A stretch of DNA of 64,000 nt from Gammaproteobacteria bacterium (GCA_030425905.1 JAUHZT010000002.1:1-64000); one strand, 5' to 3'; positions 1 to 11,445 are shown, numbered from the stretch's first letter. The notes: generated from the letters alone by a model not told the origin. Translations and numbers: made by a program.

Positions 1-123
1 CACACAGAGAACCTCCTCTTGGTCGATCAGAATCGCCATATACGTGGTATCTACAATGGTTTGAGTGCTTCGTCCGTGAAGCACCTGATCGAAGACATTG
101 AAGTACTCAAAGCAAACGATTAG
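1..123 (+). CDS. SCO1/SenC-family copper chaperone, C-terminal fragment
   Basis: The window opens inside a gene whose last 40 codons read HTENLLLVDQNRHIRGIYNG and onward to a TAG at 121-123. The pattern of a His followed by a strand with LVD and then RIRGxY is the C-terminal end of SCO/SenC/PrrC thioredoxin-fold proteins, where the His is a copper ligand. These proteins deliver copper to the CuA site of cytochrome c oxidase or act in thiol-disulfide chemistry on the outer face of the inner membrane. The CxxxC motif lies outside the window, so the assignment rests on the tail only. The stop abuts the stop of the convergent next gene. Confidence 0.6.
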   Translation, partial: HTENLLLVDQNRHIRGIYNGLSASSVKHLIEDIEVLKAND

Positions 124-822
124 TTATTTCGCAGCGGAAGGCGCGGGTCGAAGGTAAAAGCCAAACGTTTGACGGGAGCTAAACATATTTCTTATCAGAA
201 GGTTAGCCATTCCCTCGACCCACAGCGCGTGTTCGAGAGGGCCGACATCGATCGGTTCCAGACCAATGCTGCCGGCGAGTTCGGCAACAACTGCCTTGGC
301 CTCATCATTGTCGCTCGCGAGAGGGATCGAAACTGGTCCGGACGCACTTGAAGGATCGGCCATGTGTTGTGCGGGCAGCGTATTAAATGCTTTTACCACC
401 CGTGACCCCGGTGCTGCTTGCTGAATCAATTCAGCAATAGATGTGTTCGGCGGCAGCTTGAAGGCAGGATCAGGGTTCAACGGGGCATTTGTTGGGTCAA
501 TGATAATTTTGCCGTCAAGGTCGCCGAGCCCGAGCACGATCTGTTCAGCAAGCTTGCCCGGAACAGCGAGGATTATGATGTTCGCTCTACCGGCTGCGTC
601 GGCCGGACTTTTCGCGCTTGCGTTCTTGCCGGTTCTGGAAACCAGGTCCAGAACGGCTTGTTGCTGAGGTTTGAGAGAGCCGTAAGTAATTTCATGGCCC
701 TCAGCCGCAAGACGGGGTCCAAGCGCGGCGCCGACATTGCCGGTACCGATGACGGCGATCGTCTCGGCCATTGCCGGTATAGCCGTGAGCAAGAATGTGA
801 GCGCGAGAATAATTGCACGCAT
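124..822 (-). CDS. Exported NAD(P)-binding protein, F420-dependent NADP reductase-like
   Basis: A protein of 232 aa with a cleavable-looking signal peptide (residues 1-19, ending AMA), followed directly by a dinucleotide-binding turn GTGNVG at 26-31. The rest resembles the NADP oxidoreductase coenzyme-F420-dependent family (Rossmann N-terminal half, FNTLPAQ-type helix in the second half). In the family the enzyme moves hydride between NADP and F420 or a substrate in the cytoplasm. A signal peptide is odd for a dinucleotide enzyme, and the true substrate cannot be read from sequence. The Shine-Dalgarno sequence upstream of the ATG is weak. It converges tail to tail with the SCO-like gene, with no gap. 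Confidence 0.65.
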   Translation of the reverse strand: MRAIILALTFLLTAIPAMAETIAVIGTGNVGAALGPRLAAEGHEITYGSLKPQQQAVLDLVSRTGKNASAKSPADAAGRANIIILAVPGKLAEQIVLGLGDLDGKIIIDPTNAPLNPDPAFKLPPNTSIAELIQQAAPGSRVVKAFNTLPAQHMADPSSASGPVSIPLASDNDEAKAVVAELAGSIGLEPIDVGPLEHALWVEGMANLLIRNMFSSRQTFGFYLRPAPSAAK

Positions 823-979
823 TAGTAAGAGACCCCATTTGTCAGCCGAGCCGAAGATAGCTCAAGAAGCTTGGGTTTCTAACACACTCTGGCGAAACTA
901 TAAACTTTGACGCGCAAGCCGGCGCGGAGTGGCTCGTTATCTTGTGTCGCGGCCTGAACCGACAGCCGGCTTGCTTCAA

Positions 980-3847
980 CTAGTAGCCAAAGTCATGACG
1001 CAAAGCGATCTGGTACTGCCGCCCGAACGGATTGTGAGTGCGAGCATCAAAGTTGAGGTCCTGATCGGCGAAGGGTGGATCTTCATCTCCCACGTTAGTC
1101 AGGTTCAGGCTCAATATCGTCTGGCCATTACCGAAGCGATAGTTGTAGTAGATATCGAACGTTGTCCATGAGTCGATCGTCGCGTTGTACTCCTGCAGCG
1201 GCGTCTTGTCGTCGTTGTAGGAATCGATGTAATGCACAACCAGTTTTGCCTCGTGTTGACCTTTGAACCAGCTCAGGAAGCTGTTGGCACGCAGTTCCGG
1301 CACGGGACCGACAATGTTGCTTTCATTGCGGTTGCCGGCGGCGTCTACATCAACCGTGGTCACTACGCCATTGACTACGCCGGGGATGCCGCCGATGTCG
1401 TAGTCGAGTACATAGCTGGCTTCGAGGCCAAAAGTCATGGTTGAAGTCGCAAATGCATCGAAGTTGATGCTGGCGCTGAGATCGATACCGCTGGTATCAA
1501 TGGTCGGTGCATTCACATAGGGGGTGATGACCTTGCTGATCTCGCCGCTATGCTGCAGGTTGTCGTTCGGGTCTTCGCCCGGTAGCGGGTTGCGCAAGAT
1601 GTCCGGGTCCCGGCAATCCGGGGTGCGTGCGTTACACAGTACATTTTCTATGGTTACCTTGGTCTGTGCATTCTCGGCTGAAATGACATCTTCGAACGCG
1701 ATGTTCCAATAGTCGATAGTCATGTCAAAGCCGCCGATGTCGCTCAGCACAAGGCCAATATTGAAGGTTGTCGCTGACTCCGGGTCGAGATCGGGATTGC
1801 CGGAAATTTCGGCGCCCTTGAACCCTGTGGCCGGTGCACCGCCACCGATAGGCACGTCCCCCAGCGGAATCAGGTTGGTCTCACGATTGAAACGCTGGTG
1901 CAGGCTGGGTGCCCGGAACGTAGTGCTGGCTGTCGCTCTGAGCCCAATTGTATCGGTTGCCTGCCAGCGCAATGCGATTTTCGGGTCCAGTGTGTCACCG
2001 GTCTGGTCGCCGTAGTCTTCGTATCGCAAAGCGAGTTGGGCTTCGAGTGTGTCGGAAAGTGGCAGTAGCAATTCGCCAAACAAGGCGTAAACGTCCTGCG
2101 ATGCATCGACGTTCGCGCCGCCGCCGACGAAAATAAAGTTATCGGGGATCAGGGCCTCCGGATTGCGAATGACCTCCAGACTTTCATCACGAAACTGGGC
2201 ACCGAAAGCGCCTCGCACAATGTCGCCATTCATTGACCAGAGGTCACGCGTAAATACGGCATCGAACACCAGCAATGAGGACGTCTGGTCGAGGTCATTG
2301 GAACTGCGCATAAAATCTTCCACGGCTGGGTCATTCGCGAGTGCCGGGTCTGTCCAGCGTGTGCTGAACGGATTGAACCACATGCAGTTACCTACGCCGG
2401 GTGTGCCGTTAACCGTGTCGCAATCAGGCCCCCCGAGGCCGTCCAGTGCGTCGGAAAATTGTTGCTGCAACACGGTCGGGCTGGATTCCTTGACGTTGTT
2501 TTCGCTGTAGTTGAGCGAAACATCGTAATCCCAGCTGCTGCCGAAGCTGCCGCGAAACCCGCCGACGAGGCGATAGGTCTTGTAATCCCGCCATGAGGGG
2601 CTGATCGGGTAATTCTGACCGAACGGCCGGCCAAGGTAGATGCCATCCACGCCGATAAAGTTGCCCGGGTTTTCGGCCGGTATCACCTCGAAGCGAAGAA
2701 CTGGAAAAGACGGTGAGTTAGCGATGTCGCTCACATCGACTGCGTAGTAGGCGGCCTCTGCATAAAACTCCGCGGAATCGCTGATGTTCATTTCAAACGT
2801 AGACCAGAAATTCAGTTTTTCCTGATCATCGGCCAGGTTGTAGTACTCAACAAACGAATACCCGCAGCGTCCAAACTGCGGCGGGTAGCCGAGGTCCGTG
2901 GTACGCCCCTGTACATTGAAGGCGATGCCGCCGGTTGCCTCACAGCCAGGGTCGATGTTGGGTGCACCAGCGCCGATCAATGCCTGTGCAAACGGTGCTG
3001 CAGCGCCAAACGAAGTGATGTAGTTCGTCAGGTTGTTCACCTGGTTAGCATCAGTGAAGTCAGGGGTCAGGATCAATGCACCCGGCGCCGCGAGCGAGGA
3101 AACGCCGCGATTCGCTTCGAGTTGCCCAACCGTCCAGTCGACATCTCCGCCGTTTAGTTGTTCTACGCCGCTGTAGGCGCCAACAATGACCAAATTGCTG
3201 CGGTCGGTTTCCATGCCCCAGATGGCGCTGATGTCATAATTGGCCTGGCTGGCCGACGCTGTCCGGTTGCGATAGCTCCCGCCGAGCTCAAGCCCGACGA
3301 AATTCTTGCGCGTCAAAAAGTTAACGACGCCGGCAACCGCGTCCGAACCGTAGGTTGCTGCGGCGCCGTCTTTAAGAACTTCGATCCGCTCGATGGCGAT
3401 GCTTGGGATCAGGTTAATGTCAACAAATGACGCACCAACGCCTGACGAGGTGGCGTGGATTGTGTTGCGTTTGCCATTAAACAAAACCAGGGTTTTGTCG
3501 AGCCCGAGGCCGCGAATATTTACATTGGCTGTGCCCGTGTTGCGGTTCTGCCCGCCCAGTGCGTTCGAACGATTTTCCGAACTCGTGTTGATGACGAGGT
3601 CGTTGATCAGGTCCGTGGTGGTCGGCGCTCCCAGCGATTCAATTTCATCGCGATCGATAACGTCTATCGGCAGTGCGCCGGTTTCCTGTGAGCCACGTAA
3701 GTGGGACCCAGTAACGGTAATCTCCTCGAGCAGGTCAGACTCATCAGCAGCGCCAGCGCTCTGCGCATTCGCGATATTGATACCTGTGAAAAAGAATGCG
3801 GCTGAACTGAGCACACATACTAGACGGCTACGAAAATACAAATCCAT
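980..3847 (-). CDS. TonB-dependent receptor
   Basis: Outer-membrane TonB-dependent receptor of about 955 aa. I place the start at the ATG at 3847, behind a GGGGGGA ribosome site and directly before a signal peptide (hydrophobic segment ending ANAQS). The upstream in-frame extension to 3946 has neither. Next comes the plug domain with VNVRGLG, a KTLVLFNGKR strand and the IERIEVLKDGAAATYGSDAVAGVVN segment characteristic of the family. A 22-strand barrel follows, ending in an aromatic residue (FGY). These receptors take up siderophores, glycans, peptides or other large solutes with energy from TonB-ExbBD. The substrate is not evident, and neither neighbour gives a clear hint. Confidence 0.9.
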   Translation of the reverse strand: MDLYFRSRLVCVLSSAAFFFTGINIANAQSAGAADESDLLEEITVTGSHLRGSQETGALPIDVIDRDEIESLGAPTTTDLINDLVINTSSENRSNALGGQNRNTGTANVNIRGLGLDKTLVLFNGKRNTIHATSSGVGASFVDINLIPSIAIERIEVLKDGAAATYGSDAVAGVVNFLTRKNFVGLELGGSYRNRTASASQANYDISAIWGMETDRSNLVIVGAYSGVEQLNGGDVDWTVGQLEANRGVSSLAAPGALILTPDFTDANQVNNLTNYITSFGAAAPFAQALIGAGAPNIDPGCEATGGIAFNVQGRTTDLGYPPQFGRCGYSFVEYYNLADDQEKLNFWSTFEMNISDSAEFYAEAAYYAVDVSDIANSPSFPVLRFEVIPAENPGNFIGVDGIYLGRPFGQNYPISPSWRDYKTYRLVGGFRGSFGSSWDYDVSLNYSENNVKESSPTVLQQQFSDALDGLGGPDCDTVNGTPGVGNCMWFNPFSTRWTDPALANDPAVEDFMRSSNDLDQTSSLLVFDAVFTRDLWSMNGDIVRGAFGAQFRDESLEVIRNPEALIPDNFIFVGGGANVDASQDVYALFGELLLPLSDTLEAQLALRYEDYGDQTGDTLDPKIALRWQATDTIGLRATASTTFRAPSLHQRFNRETNLIPLGDVPIGGGAPATGFKGAEISGNPDLDPESATTFNIGLVLSDIGGFDMTIDYWNIAFEDVISAENAQTKVTIENVLCNARTPDCRDPDILRNPLPGEDPNDNLQHSGEISKVITPYVNAPTIDTSGIDLSASINFDAFATSTMTFGLEASYVLDYDIGGIPGVVNGVVTTVDVDAAGNRNESNIVGPVPELRANSFLSWFKGQHEAKLVVHYIDSYNDDKTPLQEYNATIDSWTTFDIYYNYRFGNGQTILSLNLTNVGDEDPPFADQDLNFDARTHNPFGRQYQIALRHDFGY

Positions 3848-4084
3848 TGCGAATCCCCCCGGATGCAGACTAGATTGTAAGTCGCCGCGTTGGCTGAAAT
3901 GCGGCGTCTCGCCAATAAGGCGAAGCATTCGCCTCCGCTCTATCATACCAACAGTGGGTTAAAAGCCAATGGACCTGCGCCTGGGTACCGGGCTGCGGCC
4001 CGGCGTTGCTCACAAGCCGTGAGCCAGGAGCACCGAGGCAGGCGTACGGAACGTATCCAAATGGTGGGCTGCGGCTGAACGCCG

Positions 4085-4951
4085 CTAGCGGGCAGGTGGG
4101 GTGTCGTCCGCTTGCGGCAAGTTTGGGGTGGTGGGTCGGAGCACGTCTTTACAAAGCCGCAATCGTTCTGCGGCGGCATCCCCCTGGCGCAGCGCAAGCG
4201 CAACGAGAATGCTGTCAAGCAAGGCAAGGTGTGCCAGCCGCGAACTCATGGGCGTGAACAGGTTAGTGTCTTCCGATACCCGGCACGGGAACAACAGCGT
4301 TGCGAGATCTGCCAGGCTGGAGTCAGGGCAGGTCATTGCAATAACGGTGGCGCCGCGTTCGCGGGCGACCCGGGCTGCCTGGGTAATTTCCGGCCAGCGG
4401 CCCGAATGCGATAACAGGAGCAAGACATCGCGCGGCCCGCTGATCGCTGCGAACTGCAGAATTGTCGGTGAATCAAGCAATGTCGAACACGGTATGCCGA
4501 GGCGGAAAAATTTGTGCCGGGCATCGCAGGCAACCTGACCCGACGCTCCAAGCCCTGCAAACGCAATCTGGCGTGCCGATTGCATTGCTGTGGCAGCCGC
4601 CTCAATGGGCATTTGCGACAACTGTGCGCGCAGGTCGACCAGCGACTGGATAGACGCGTCGACAACTTTGGTTGCAGCGTCGCTAATCGAATCGTCGAGG
4701 TCGACATCCCGGTGCAGGTGGCTACCTGGCGTACTCATCGACTCGGCAAGGCGCAGACCAAGCTCACGAAAACCGCCCAGGCCAACGTGGCGGCAGAATC
4801 GCACGACAGTCGGCTGACTGGTGCCGCAGTCACGCGCGAGCTGCGCAAGATTGGCACTGAGCGCCTCTTTGGGGTGCTTGAGGATCCACTGACCGACCTT
4901 TTGCTCAGCGCGGCTCAAGGCGGGGAGGGCATCGGAAATTCTAGACAACAT
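4085..4951 (-). CDS. hexR: HexR-type RpiR-family transcriptional regulator
   Basis: A 288 aa regulator with an N-terminal RpiR helix-turn-helix (about 1-77, containing CGTSQPTVVRFCRHVGL) and a C-terminal SIS sugar-phosphate-binding domain (about 115-255, containing LSHSGRWPEI). In gammaproteobacteria HexR represses central carbon genes and is released by 2-keto-3-deoxy-6-phosphogluconate, the product of the pathway encoded next door. It is divergent from zwf-pgl-edd, and a HexR-type palindrome overlaps its own start codon, which predicts autoregulation. Family and context agree, so the name is well supported. Confidence 0.9.
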   Translation of the reverse strand: MLSRISDALPALSRAEQKVGQWILKHPKEALSANLAQLARDCGTSQPTVVRFCRHVGLGGFRELGLRLAESMSTPGSHLHRDVDLDDSISDAATKVVDASIQSLVDLRAQLSQMPIEAAATAMQSARQIAFAGLGASGQVACDARHKFFRLGIPCSTLLDSPTILQFAAISGPRDVLLLLSHSGRWPEITQAARVARERGATVIAMTCPDSSLADLATLLFPCRVSEDTNLFTPMSSRLAHLALLDSILVALALRQGDAAAERLRLCKDVLRPTTPNLPQADDTPPAR

Positions 4952-4965
4952 GTAGTAAAATTACA
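4951..4965. promoter_or_regulatory. Predicted HexR operator
   Basis: TGTAGTAAAATTACA is an almost perfect palindrome that fits the HexR consensus type TGTAATnnnATTACA. Its first base is the last base of the hexR start codon on the minus strand, and it lies 80 bp upstream of zwf. Binding here could block both divergent promoters, or translation-proximal transcription of hexR. Confidence 0.75.
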
Positions 4966-5002
4966 GAAAATCAGGCACAGTTGCCACTCAAATGATGCGT
5001 GA

Positions 5003-5020
5003 TTGTTACATTTGTAGCAA
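5003..5020. promoter_or_regulatory. Second inverted repeat upstream of zwf
   Basis: TTGTTACATTTGTAGCAA is an imperfect inverted repeat (arms TTGyTACA and TGTArCAA) 25 bp before zwf. It shares TTACA/TGTA half-sites with the HexR palindrome at 4951 but has different spacing. It may be a weak second HexR site or the site of another regulator. Confidence 0.4.
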
Positions 5021-5044
5021 ACTTTCAGGAAATTAGAGGGTTCC

Positions 5045-6517
5045 ATGGCCCAATTAATACCGGTCGAGACGTTTGATCTTGTCATTTTTGGCGGCACGGG
5101 CGACCTCGCCATGCGCAAACTGTTGCCGGCGCTGTATCACCGCGATCGCGATGAGCAAATTACCGGCGACAGTCGCATTATCGCAACCAGCAGGGGCTCG
5201 TTAAGCCGCGAGTCCTACCTGTCCCGCGTTGAGGAGGCTTTGCGACGCAATCTCGGCGAAGGTGAATTCGATGAGGCCCATTGGCAGCGTTTTGCACAAC
5301 GCGTGCACTACGTCGCCGCCAATGCGCTCGATCATGAACACTGGGAAGACCTTGTTGAATTGCTGGGTGTTGCCGACCAGCGAGTTCGGGTGGCATATCT
5401 CGCAACGGCGCCCAGCCTGTTTGGGCCCATTGCGCTTGGGTTGAAGTCGAACGGGTTGATCAGCGAATCAAGTCGCATTGTTCTTGAAAAGCCATTGGGT
5501 CGCGACCTTGCGTCGGCCCGCGAAATTAATGACGCCGTCGGCGCCTGTTTTGCCGAGGACCAGGTCTATCGCATCGATCACTACCTCGGCAAAGAGACCG
5601 TGCAAAACCTGCTCGCATTGCGCTTTGGCAACTCGCTGTTCGAACCACTGTGGCGCCGTAGTGCTATTGATCACGTCCAGATTACCGTTGCGGAAGATCT
5701 CGGGGTAGGAGGGCGTGTCGAGTTTTATGACCGGGTGGGCGCGCTGCGTGACATGGTGCAGAACCACCTGTTGCAACTCGTATGCCTGTTCGCGATGGAG
5801 CCACCGTCCAGCCTTGAGCAGAACGCGGTGCGTGACGAGAAGATCAAGGTGCTGCGGTCTCTCAAGCCGATTTCGGCGGAGGCCGTGCAAACAAGCACAG
5901 TGCGCGGTCAGTACTCGGCTGGCGCAATTGGAGGCGAAACGGTAGCGGGTTACCTGGATGAGCTGGAAAGCAAAGAGAGCAGCACCGAAACTTTTGTTGC
6001 GCTGAAACTTGAAATTGAGAACTGGCGTTGGTCCGGTGTTCCCTTCTACCTGCGTACCGGCAAGCGACTAAGGTCCAAACATTCAGAAATTGTCGTCCAG
6101 TTCCAGGACGTGCCGCATTCAATTTTCCCGGAGCAGGAATTCAACGTACGCCCGAATCTCATGCGAATTCGCTTGCAGCCCGACGAGGGTGTGCAGTTGA
6201 CCATTATGGCCAAGGAGCCGGGTCCCGGCGGCTTTGACCTGCGGCCCGTGTCGCTGGACCTGAGTTTTGCCGAGACATTCGGCATTCGCTATCCCGACGC
6301 TTATGAGCGCCTGCTGATGGAAGTGCTGCGCGGTAACACGGCATTGTTCATGCGCCGTGACGAAGTGGAGGCAGCCTGGCGCTGGGTGGATGGGATCATC
6401 GATAGCTGGGCCACTTCGCGGCAGAAAATTTCATCCTACGTTGCCGGGAGCTGGGGACCGGCGGATGCATCGTCCCTGCTTGATCGCGACGGGCGCTCCT
6501 GGAAACCGGAGAACTAG
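5045..6517 (+). CDS. zwf: Glucose-6-phosphate 1-dehydrogenase
   Basis: A 490 aa enzyme of normal family length that oxidises glucose 6-phosphate to 6-phosphogluconolactone with NAD(P)+. The N-terminal nucleotide-binding turn is GGTGDLAMRKLLPAL (about 16-30), and the active-site/substrate peptide RIDHYLGKE starts near residue 176. The C-terminal domain contains the expected PFYLRTGKRL segment. It is the first gene of zwf-pgl-edd. The stop is 3 bp before pgl, so the two are translationally close. Regulation by HexR is predicted from the operator upstream. Confidence 0.97.
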   Translation: MAQLIPVETFDLVIFGGTGDLAMRKLLPALYHRDRDEQITGDSRIIATSRGSLSRESYLSRVEEALRRNLGEGEFDEAHWQRFAQRVHYVAANALDHEHWEDLVELLGVADQRVRVAYLATAPSLFGPIALGLKSNGLISESSRIVLEKPLGRDLASAREINDAVGACFAEDQVYRIDHYLGKETVQNLLALRFGNSLFEPLWRRSAIDHVQITVAEDLGVGGRVEFYDRVGALRDMVQNHLLQLVCLFAMEPPSSLEQNAVRDEKIKVLRSLKPISAEAVQTSTVRGQYSAGAIGGETVAGYLDELESKESSTETFVALKLEIENWRWSGVPFYLRTGKRLRSKHSEIVVQFQDVPHSIFPEQEFNVRPNLMRIRLQPDEGVQLTIMAKEPGPGGFDLRPVSLDLSFAETFGIRYPDAYERLLMEVLRGNTALFMRRDEVEAAWRWVDGIIDSWATSRQKISSYVAGSWGPADASSLLDRDGRSWKPEN

Positions 6518-6520
6518 GCC

Positions 6521-7207
6521 GTGCAGTTGCTTGAGTTTGATAATCGTTCGGACGCGGCACAGGCAGCAGGACGGCGTATCGCCAGTGCCCTGCATCGGCG
6601 ACTCGAACATAATGAGCGCGCATCGCTCATCGTCAGCGGTGGCAGTTCGCCCGCGCCGGTCTATGCTTATCTTTCGCACAAGGAGCTTGCCTGGCATCGG
6701 GTTGATGTCCTGCTAAGCGACGAGCGCTGGGTCCCACCTGAGCATCCTGACAGCAATGAAAAGATGTTGCGAGAGTCACTCGCCGTGTCGAGGGCACGTT
6801 ATGCAAAGATTGTTTCCTACTTTGATCCTGCCTGTTCGCTCGAGAGTCGCTGCGCATCGCTGAACAAGGAAATTGAAGAGTTGCCGCAGCCATTTGCTGG
6901 GGCGCTGCTGGGCATGGGTACAGATGGACACTTTGCGTCGTTGTTCCCTGACGCCGACAACGTGCAGGACGGGCTTGATCTGGAAGGTGGCGCATCGTTC
7001 TTACCGGTTCACACCCCCAGCAGTCCCTACCCAAGATTGAGTATGACGCTGGCCGCACTACTAAGAAGCGATGAAATCCTGTTGCTGATATTCGGCGCAG
7101 AGAAGCGCGCGCGGCTTGAGGAAGCTATCGCGGCAGACAGCGAACTGCCAGTCGCACATTTACTAAGACAAGAATGCGTACCGGTTTTTACATTCTGGGC
7201 GCCCTAG
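6521..7207 (+). CDS. pgl: 6-phosphogluconolactonase
   Basis: A 228 aa protein of the glucosamine-6-phosphate isomerase/6-phosphogluconolactonase fold, DevB/Pgl type. Motifs seen are SLIVSGGSSPAPVY near residue 36, LLSDERWVP (about 63-71) and the GMGTDGHFASLFP loop that carries the catalytic His. It hydrolyses the lactone made by Zwf to 6-phosphogluconate. The start is a GTG 3 bp after the zwf stop, consistent with tight coupling, and edd follows 9 bp downstream. Confidence 0.95.
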   Translation: MQLLEFDNRSDAAQAAGRRIASALHRRLEHNERASLIVSGGSSPAPVYAYLSHKELAWHRVDVLLSDERWVPPEHPDSNEKMLRESLAVSRARYAKIVSYFDPACSLESRCASLNKEIEELPQPFAGALLGMGTDGHFASLFPDADNVQDGLDLEGGASFLPVHTPSSPYPRLSMTLAALLRSDEILLLIFGAEKRARLEEAIAADSELPVAHLLRQECVPVFTFWAP

Positions 7208-7216
7208 GTAGAAAAA

Positions 7217-9022
7217 ATGAACAAGACAGTGATTGAAGTTACGCGTCGCATCGAGCGTCGCAGTGTTGAGAGCAGGCAGTCTTATCTTGCGCGAATGCAT
7301 CGTACCGCGAGCGACGGTCCATCGCGAAGCCGTCTGTCGTGCAGCAACCTGGCGCACGGATTTGCTGCCAGCGGTGCTTCCGACAAGCAGGCCTTGTCCG
7401 GTGGCGAAGTGCCGAACATCGCCATCGTCACTGCCTACAACGACATGTTGAGCGCACATCAGCCTTATGCAACTTATCCCGACACTATCAAGAAAGCGGC
7501 TACGAGCCGGGGTGCGGTCGCGCAGGTAGCGGGTGGCGTGCCAGCTATGTGCGACGGCGTGACACAAGGTCAGGACGGCATGGATCTGTCACTGTTCAGT
7601 CGTGACGTTATCGCCTTGGCGACCGCGGTGGCGCTGTCTCACGATATGTTTGACGCGACACTTTGCCTCGGCATTTGCGACAAGATTGTTCCGGGGTTGT
7701 TAATCGGTGCATTATCGTTTGGGCATTTGCCCACCGTGTTCGTGCCGGCCGGGCCGATGGTGTCAGGGCTGGGCAACAAGGAGAAGGCCCGCATTCGCGA
7801 AGAGTATGCGAGCGGTAAAATCGGCCGCGATGAATTGCTCGCTGCCGAGTCCGCTTCGTATCATTCCGCCGGAACCTGCACGTTCTATGGCACGGCGAAC
7901 AGCAATCAGATGCTCATGGAATTCATGGGCTTGCAGCTGCCGGGCGGATCGTTTGTAAATCCCGGTACGGAATTACGCGACCTGCTCACGCAGGAAGCCG
8001 TCGGCGTGGCTTTATCAGGAACAAATTTGGGCCAAGACTATCGCCCGCTGGCTGAGATCGTCAGTGAAAAAGCGCTGGTTAACGGCATCGTTGGACTGCT
8101 GGCAACCGGCGGTTCGACCAATCATACGATGCATCTTGTTGCTATCGCGGCCGCGGCGGGCATTGTTATCGACTGGCAGGACTTCTCAGAGCTCTCGGAA
8201 GTCGTACCCCAGTTGTGTCGCGTTTACCCCAATGGTCTTGCCGACGTTAACCAGTTCCACGCCGCTGGCGGGCTTGGCTTTGTCATGTCTGAGTTACTGG
8301 CCGCAGGGCTGCTGCACGATGACGTCCAGACAATCCTCGGTTCGGGGCTGGCGGATTTTTGCAAAGAACCAAACGTAGAAGGTGGTACGCTGGGCTGGCG
8401 GGCCGTGGTAGACGCATCGCTCGATACCGACATCGTGCGCAGTGCGAAGGCGCCGTTTGCTGCGGAGGGCGGCTTGCGACTGGTATCGGGAAATCTCGGT
8501 CGGGCTATCGTTAAAGCGTCGGCTGTTGATCCGGACCACCACACTATCACGGCTCCGGCTGTCGTTTTTCATTCGCAGCAGGCATTTATAGACGCGTTCA
8601 ACAACGATGAGCTTGAGCGAGACTTTGTCGCGGTTCTCAAATACCAGGGGCCGCGTGCCAACGGAATGCCCGAGCTGCACAAACTCACTCCTTATCTTGG
8701 GGTGCTGCAGAACAGGGGCTTCAAGGTAGCGCTGGTGACAGACGGACGCATGTCCGGTGCGTCCGGCAAGGTGCTGGCGGCGATACAGGTAACCCCCGAA
8801 GCGATGTGCGGTGGGCTCATTGGCAAGGTACGCGATGGCGATGTTGTAACGGTCGATGTGCGTTCCGGCACACTACAGGTCGCGGGCGATGATATTGCGG
8901 CTCGCGAAGCAGAAGTTATCGCGCCTGTGCAGCATGGCCTTGGCAGGGAGTTGTTTGCGGCCTTCAGGGAACGTGCCAGCGCAGCCGAATCGGGTGGCAG
9001 TCTTTTTGCGCGTGAGCCCTGA
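7217..9022 (+). CDS. edd: Phosphogluconate dehydratase (Entner-Doudoroff)
   Basis: A 601 aa member of the IlvD/Edd family. It dehydrates 6-phosphogluconate to 2-keto-3-deoxy-6-phosphogluconate and needs a [4Fe-4S] cluster. Seen are [17 protein letters not shown] near residue 70, a CDKIVPG motif and the [13 protein letters not shown] motif, with the cluster-ligand cysteines in place. It is the third gene of the operon. The aldolase gene eda and glucokinase, which often follow, are not in the window: an AraC-type regulator gene converges instead. Confidence 0.95.
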   Translation: MNKTVIEVTRRIERRSVESRQSYLARMHRTASDGPSRSRLSCSNLAHGFAASGASDKQALSGGEVPNIAIVTAYNDMLSAHQPYATYPDTIKKAATSRGAVAQVAGGVPAMCDGVTQGQDGMDLSLFSRDVIALATAVALSHDMFDATLCLGICDKIVPGLLIGALSFGHLPTVFVPAGPMVSGLGNKEKARIREEYASGKIGRDELLAAESASYHSAGTCTFYGTANSNQMLMEFMGLQLPGGSFVNPGTELRDLLTQEAVGVALSGTNLGQDYRPLAEIVSEKALVNGIVGLLATGGSTNHTMHLVAIAAAAGIVIDWQDFSELSEVVPQLCRVYPNGLADVNQFHAAGGLGFVMSELLAAGLLHDDVQTILGSGLADFCKEPNVEGGTLGWRAVVDASLDTDIVRSAKAPFAAEGGLRLVSGNLGRAIVKASAVDPDHHTITAPAVVFHSQQAFIDAFNNDELERDFVAVLKYQGPRANGMPELHKLTPYLGVLQNRGFKVALVTDGRMSGASGKVLAAIQVTPEAMCGGLIGKVRDGDVVTVDVRSGTLQVAGDDIAAREAEVIAPVQHGLGRELFAAFRERASAAESGGSLFAREP

Positions 9023-9092
9023 GTAGAAGCTGACTTGCCGCGAGCCGACTGACCAACAAGTGAGTAAGCGCTGCGCCTGCTATTCCGGCCGT

Positions 9093-9974
9093 TTAATTTT
9101 TTTGCGCTGCGCGCCTGAAGGTACCTGGCGGACACCCGGTTAGTTTCTTGAAGAACCGTGAAAAGTAGGCCGGGTCTTTGAATCCCAGGTCGGCAGCGAT
9201 GCTGTCGACCGGCTTGCTGGTGTAGATCAGACGTCGCTTGGACTCAACCAGCAGCCGATTCTGGATGGTAAGTTTGGCAGTTTGATCAAGGTGCTCCCTG
9301 CAGCAACGATTCAGGCTGGAAACCGAAGTGTGAAGTGCACGCGCGTACTGATTGACCGTCAGGTGACGGTCAAAATTCTCTTCGACCAAACGGCGAAAAT
9401 TCTCCAGCATTGCATTGCTGGAATGCCGATGCGGCTTGCCGCGATGCTGGCTGGTGAGCTGTCGTTTAATACTCATCAGAACGATACATGTCCATGATTG
9501 CAGCAGTAGCTCGGAGCCAATGCTCTGGTTCAGAAATTCGGTGTGCAGGCGTGACATGTAGTCGCGAAGTTGACCGAAAAGTACACTATCCCTTTCGAAG
9601 CGTGCGATCTGCGCGGCCTGTATGACGGACTCGAATGATTCGCGGGAGCCGTGTGGATTGCGGCCACGGAAGAGATTATCCGAGACCGAAAGGATCAGGC
9701 CTCGGGTGTCCGGCTTGAAAGTGAAAGAGTGCACAGTGCCGGCCGGCACTGTGATGGCGCAGCGGGCGGGCAGCAGGTACTGCTGATCATCCAGGCTTGC
9801 CTCAAACGCCTTGTTTTCTATGAGCAAGACTTGAAAAAGTGCACTGTGTCGATGCGCTGCGATGCGCCAGTCGTTGCTTGTACTCCGTGCTGCAATGGTC
9901 TCGATGTGCACGAACTCATGCTCGGGTTCGACAGAGGCTTCGCCGTACAGACCAAAATGAGGGATGGATTTCAT
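9093..9974 (-). CDS. pobR: AraC-family regulator, PobR type
   Basis: A 293 aa regulator with an N-terminal cupin-like sensing domain (HRHSALFQVL, VPAGTVHSF) and a C-terminal double helix-turn-helix (about 190-290, ending in the signature DPAYFSRFFKKLTGCPPGTFR). It is divergent from pobA across 183 bp, the arrangement found for AraC-type PobR/PobC activators that respond to 4-hydroxybenzoate. Family membership is clear. The effector is inferred from the neighbour. Confidence 0.85.
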   Translation of the reverse strand: MKSIPHFGLYGEASVEPEHEFVHIETIAARSTSNDWRIAAHRHSALFQVLLIENKAFEASLDDQQYLLPARCAITVPAGTVHSFTFKPDTRGLILSVSDNLFRGRNPHGSRESFESVIQAAQIARFERDSVLFGQLRDYMSRLHTEFLNQSIGSELLLQSWTCIVLMSIKRQLTSQHRGKPHRHSSNAMLENFRRLVEENFDRHLTVNQYARALHTSVSSLNRCCREHLDQTAKLTIQNRLLVESKRRLIYTSKPVDSIAADLGFKDPAYFSRFFKKLTGCPPGTFRRAAQKN

Positions 9975-11387
<1,413 letters not shown>

Positions 11388-11445
11388 CAAAGGCTGAAGA
11401 CTTCTGAGTCCAGAGGCCCAGGGTAAAACGTACTGCCTGAGGTCA

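Noticed and set aside
980-3847. Linking the first TonB receptor to the hexR/zwf sugar genes
   Set aside because: It is on the same strand as hexR, but the gap is 237 bp and no HexR-type palindrome lies in front of the receptor, so a sugar substrate cannot be claimed.
3848-4084. GC-rich segments in the gap between the TonB receptor and hexR, considered as a terminator or small RNA
   Set aside because: No convincing stem with a T-tract and no promoter were found in the 237 bp. Nothing can be supported there.
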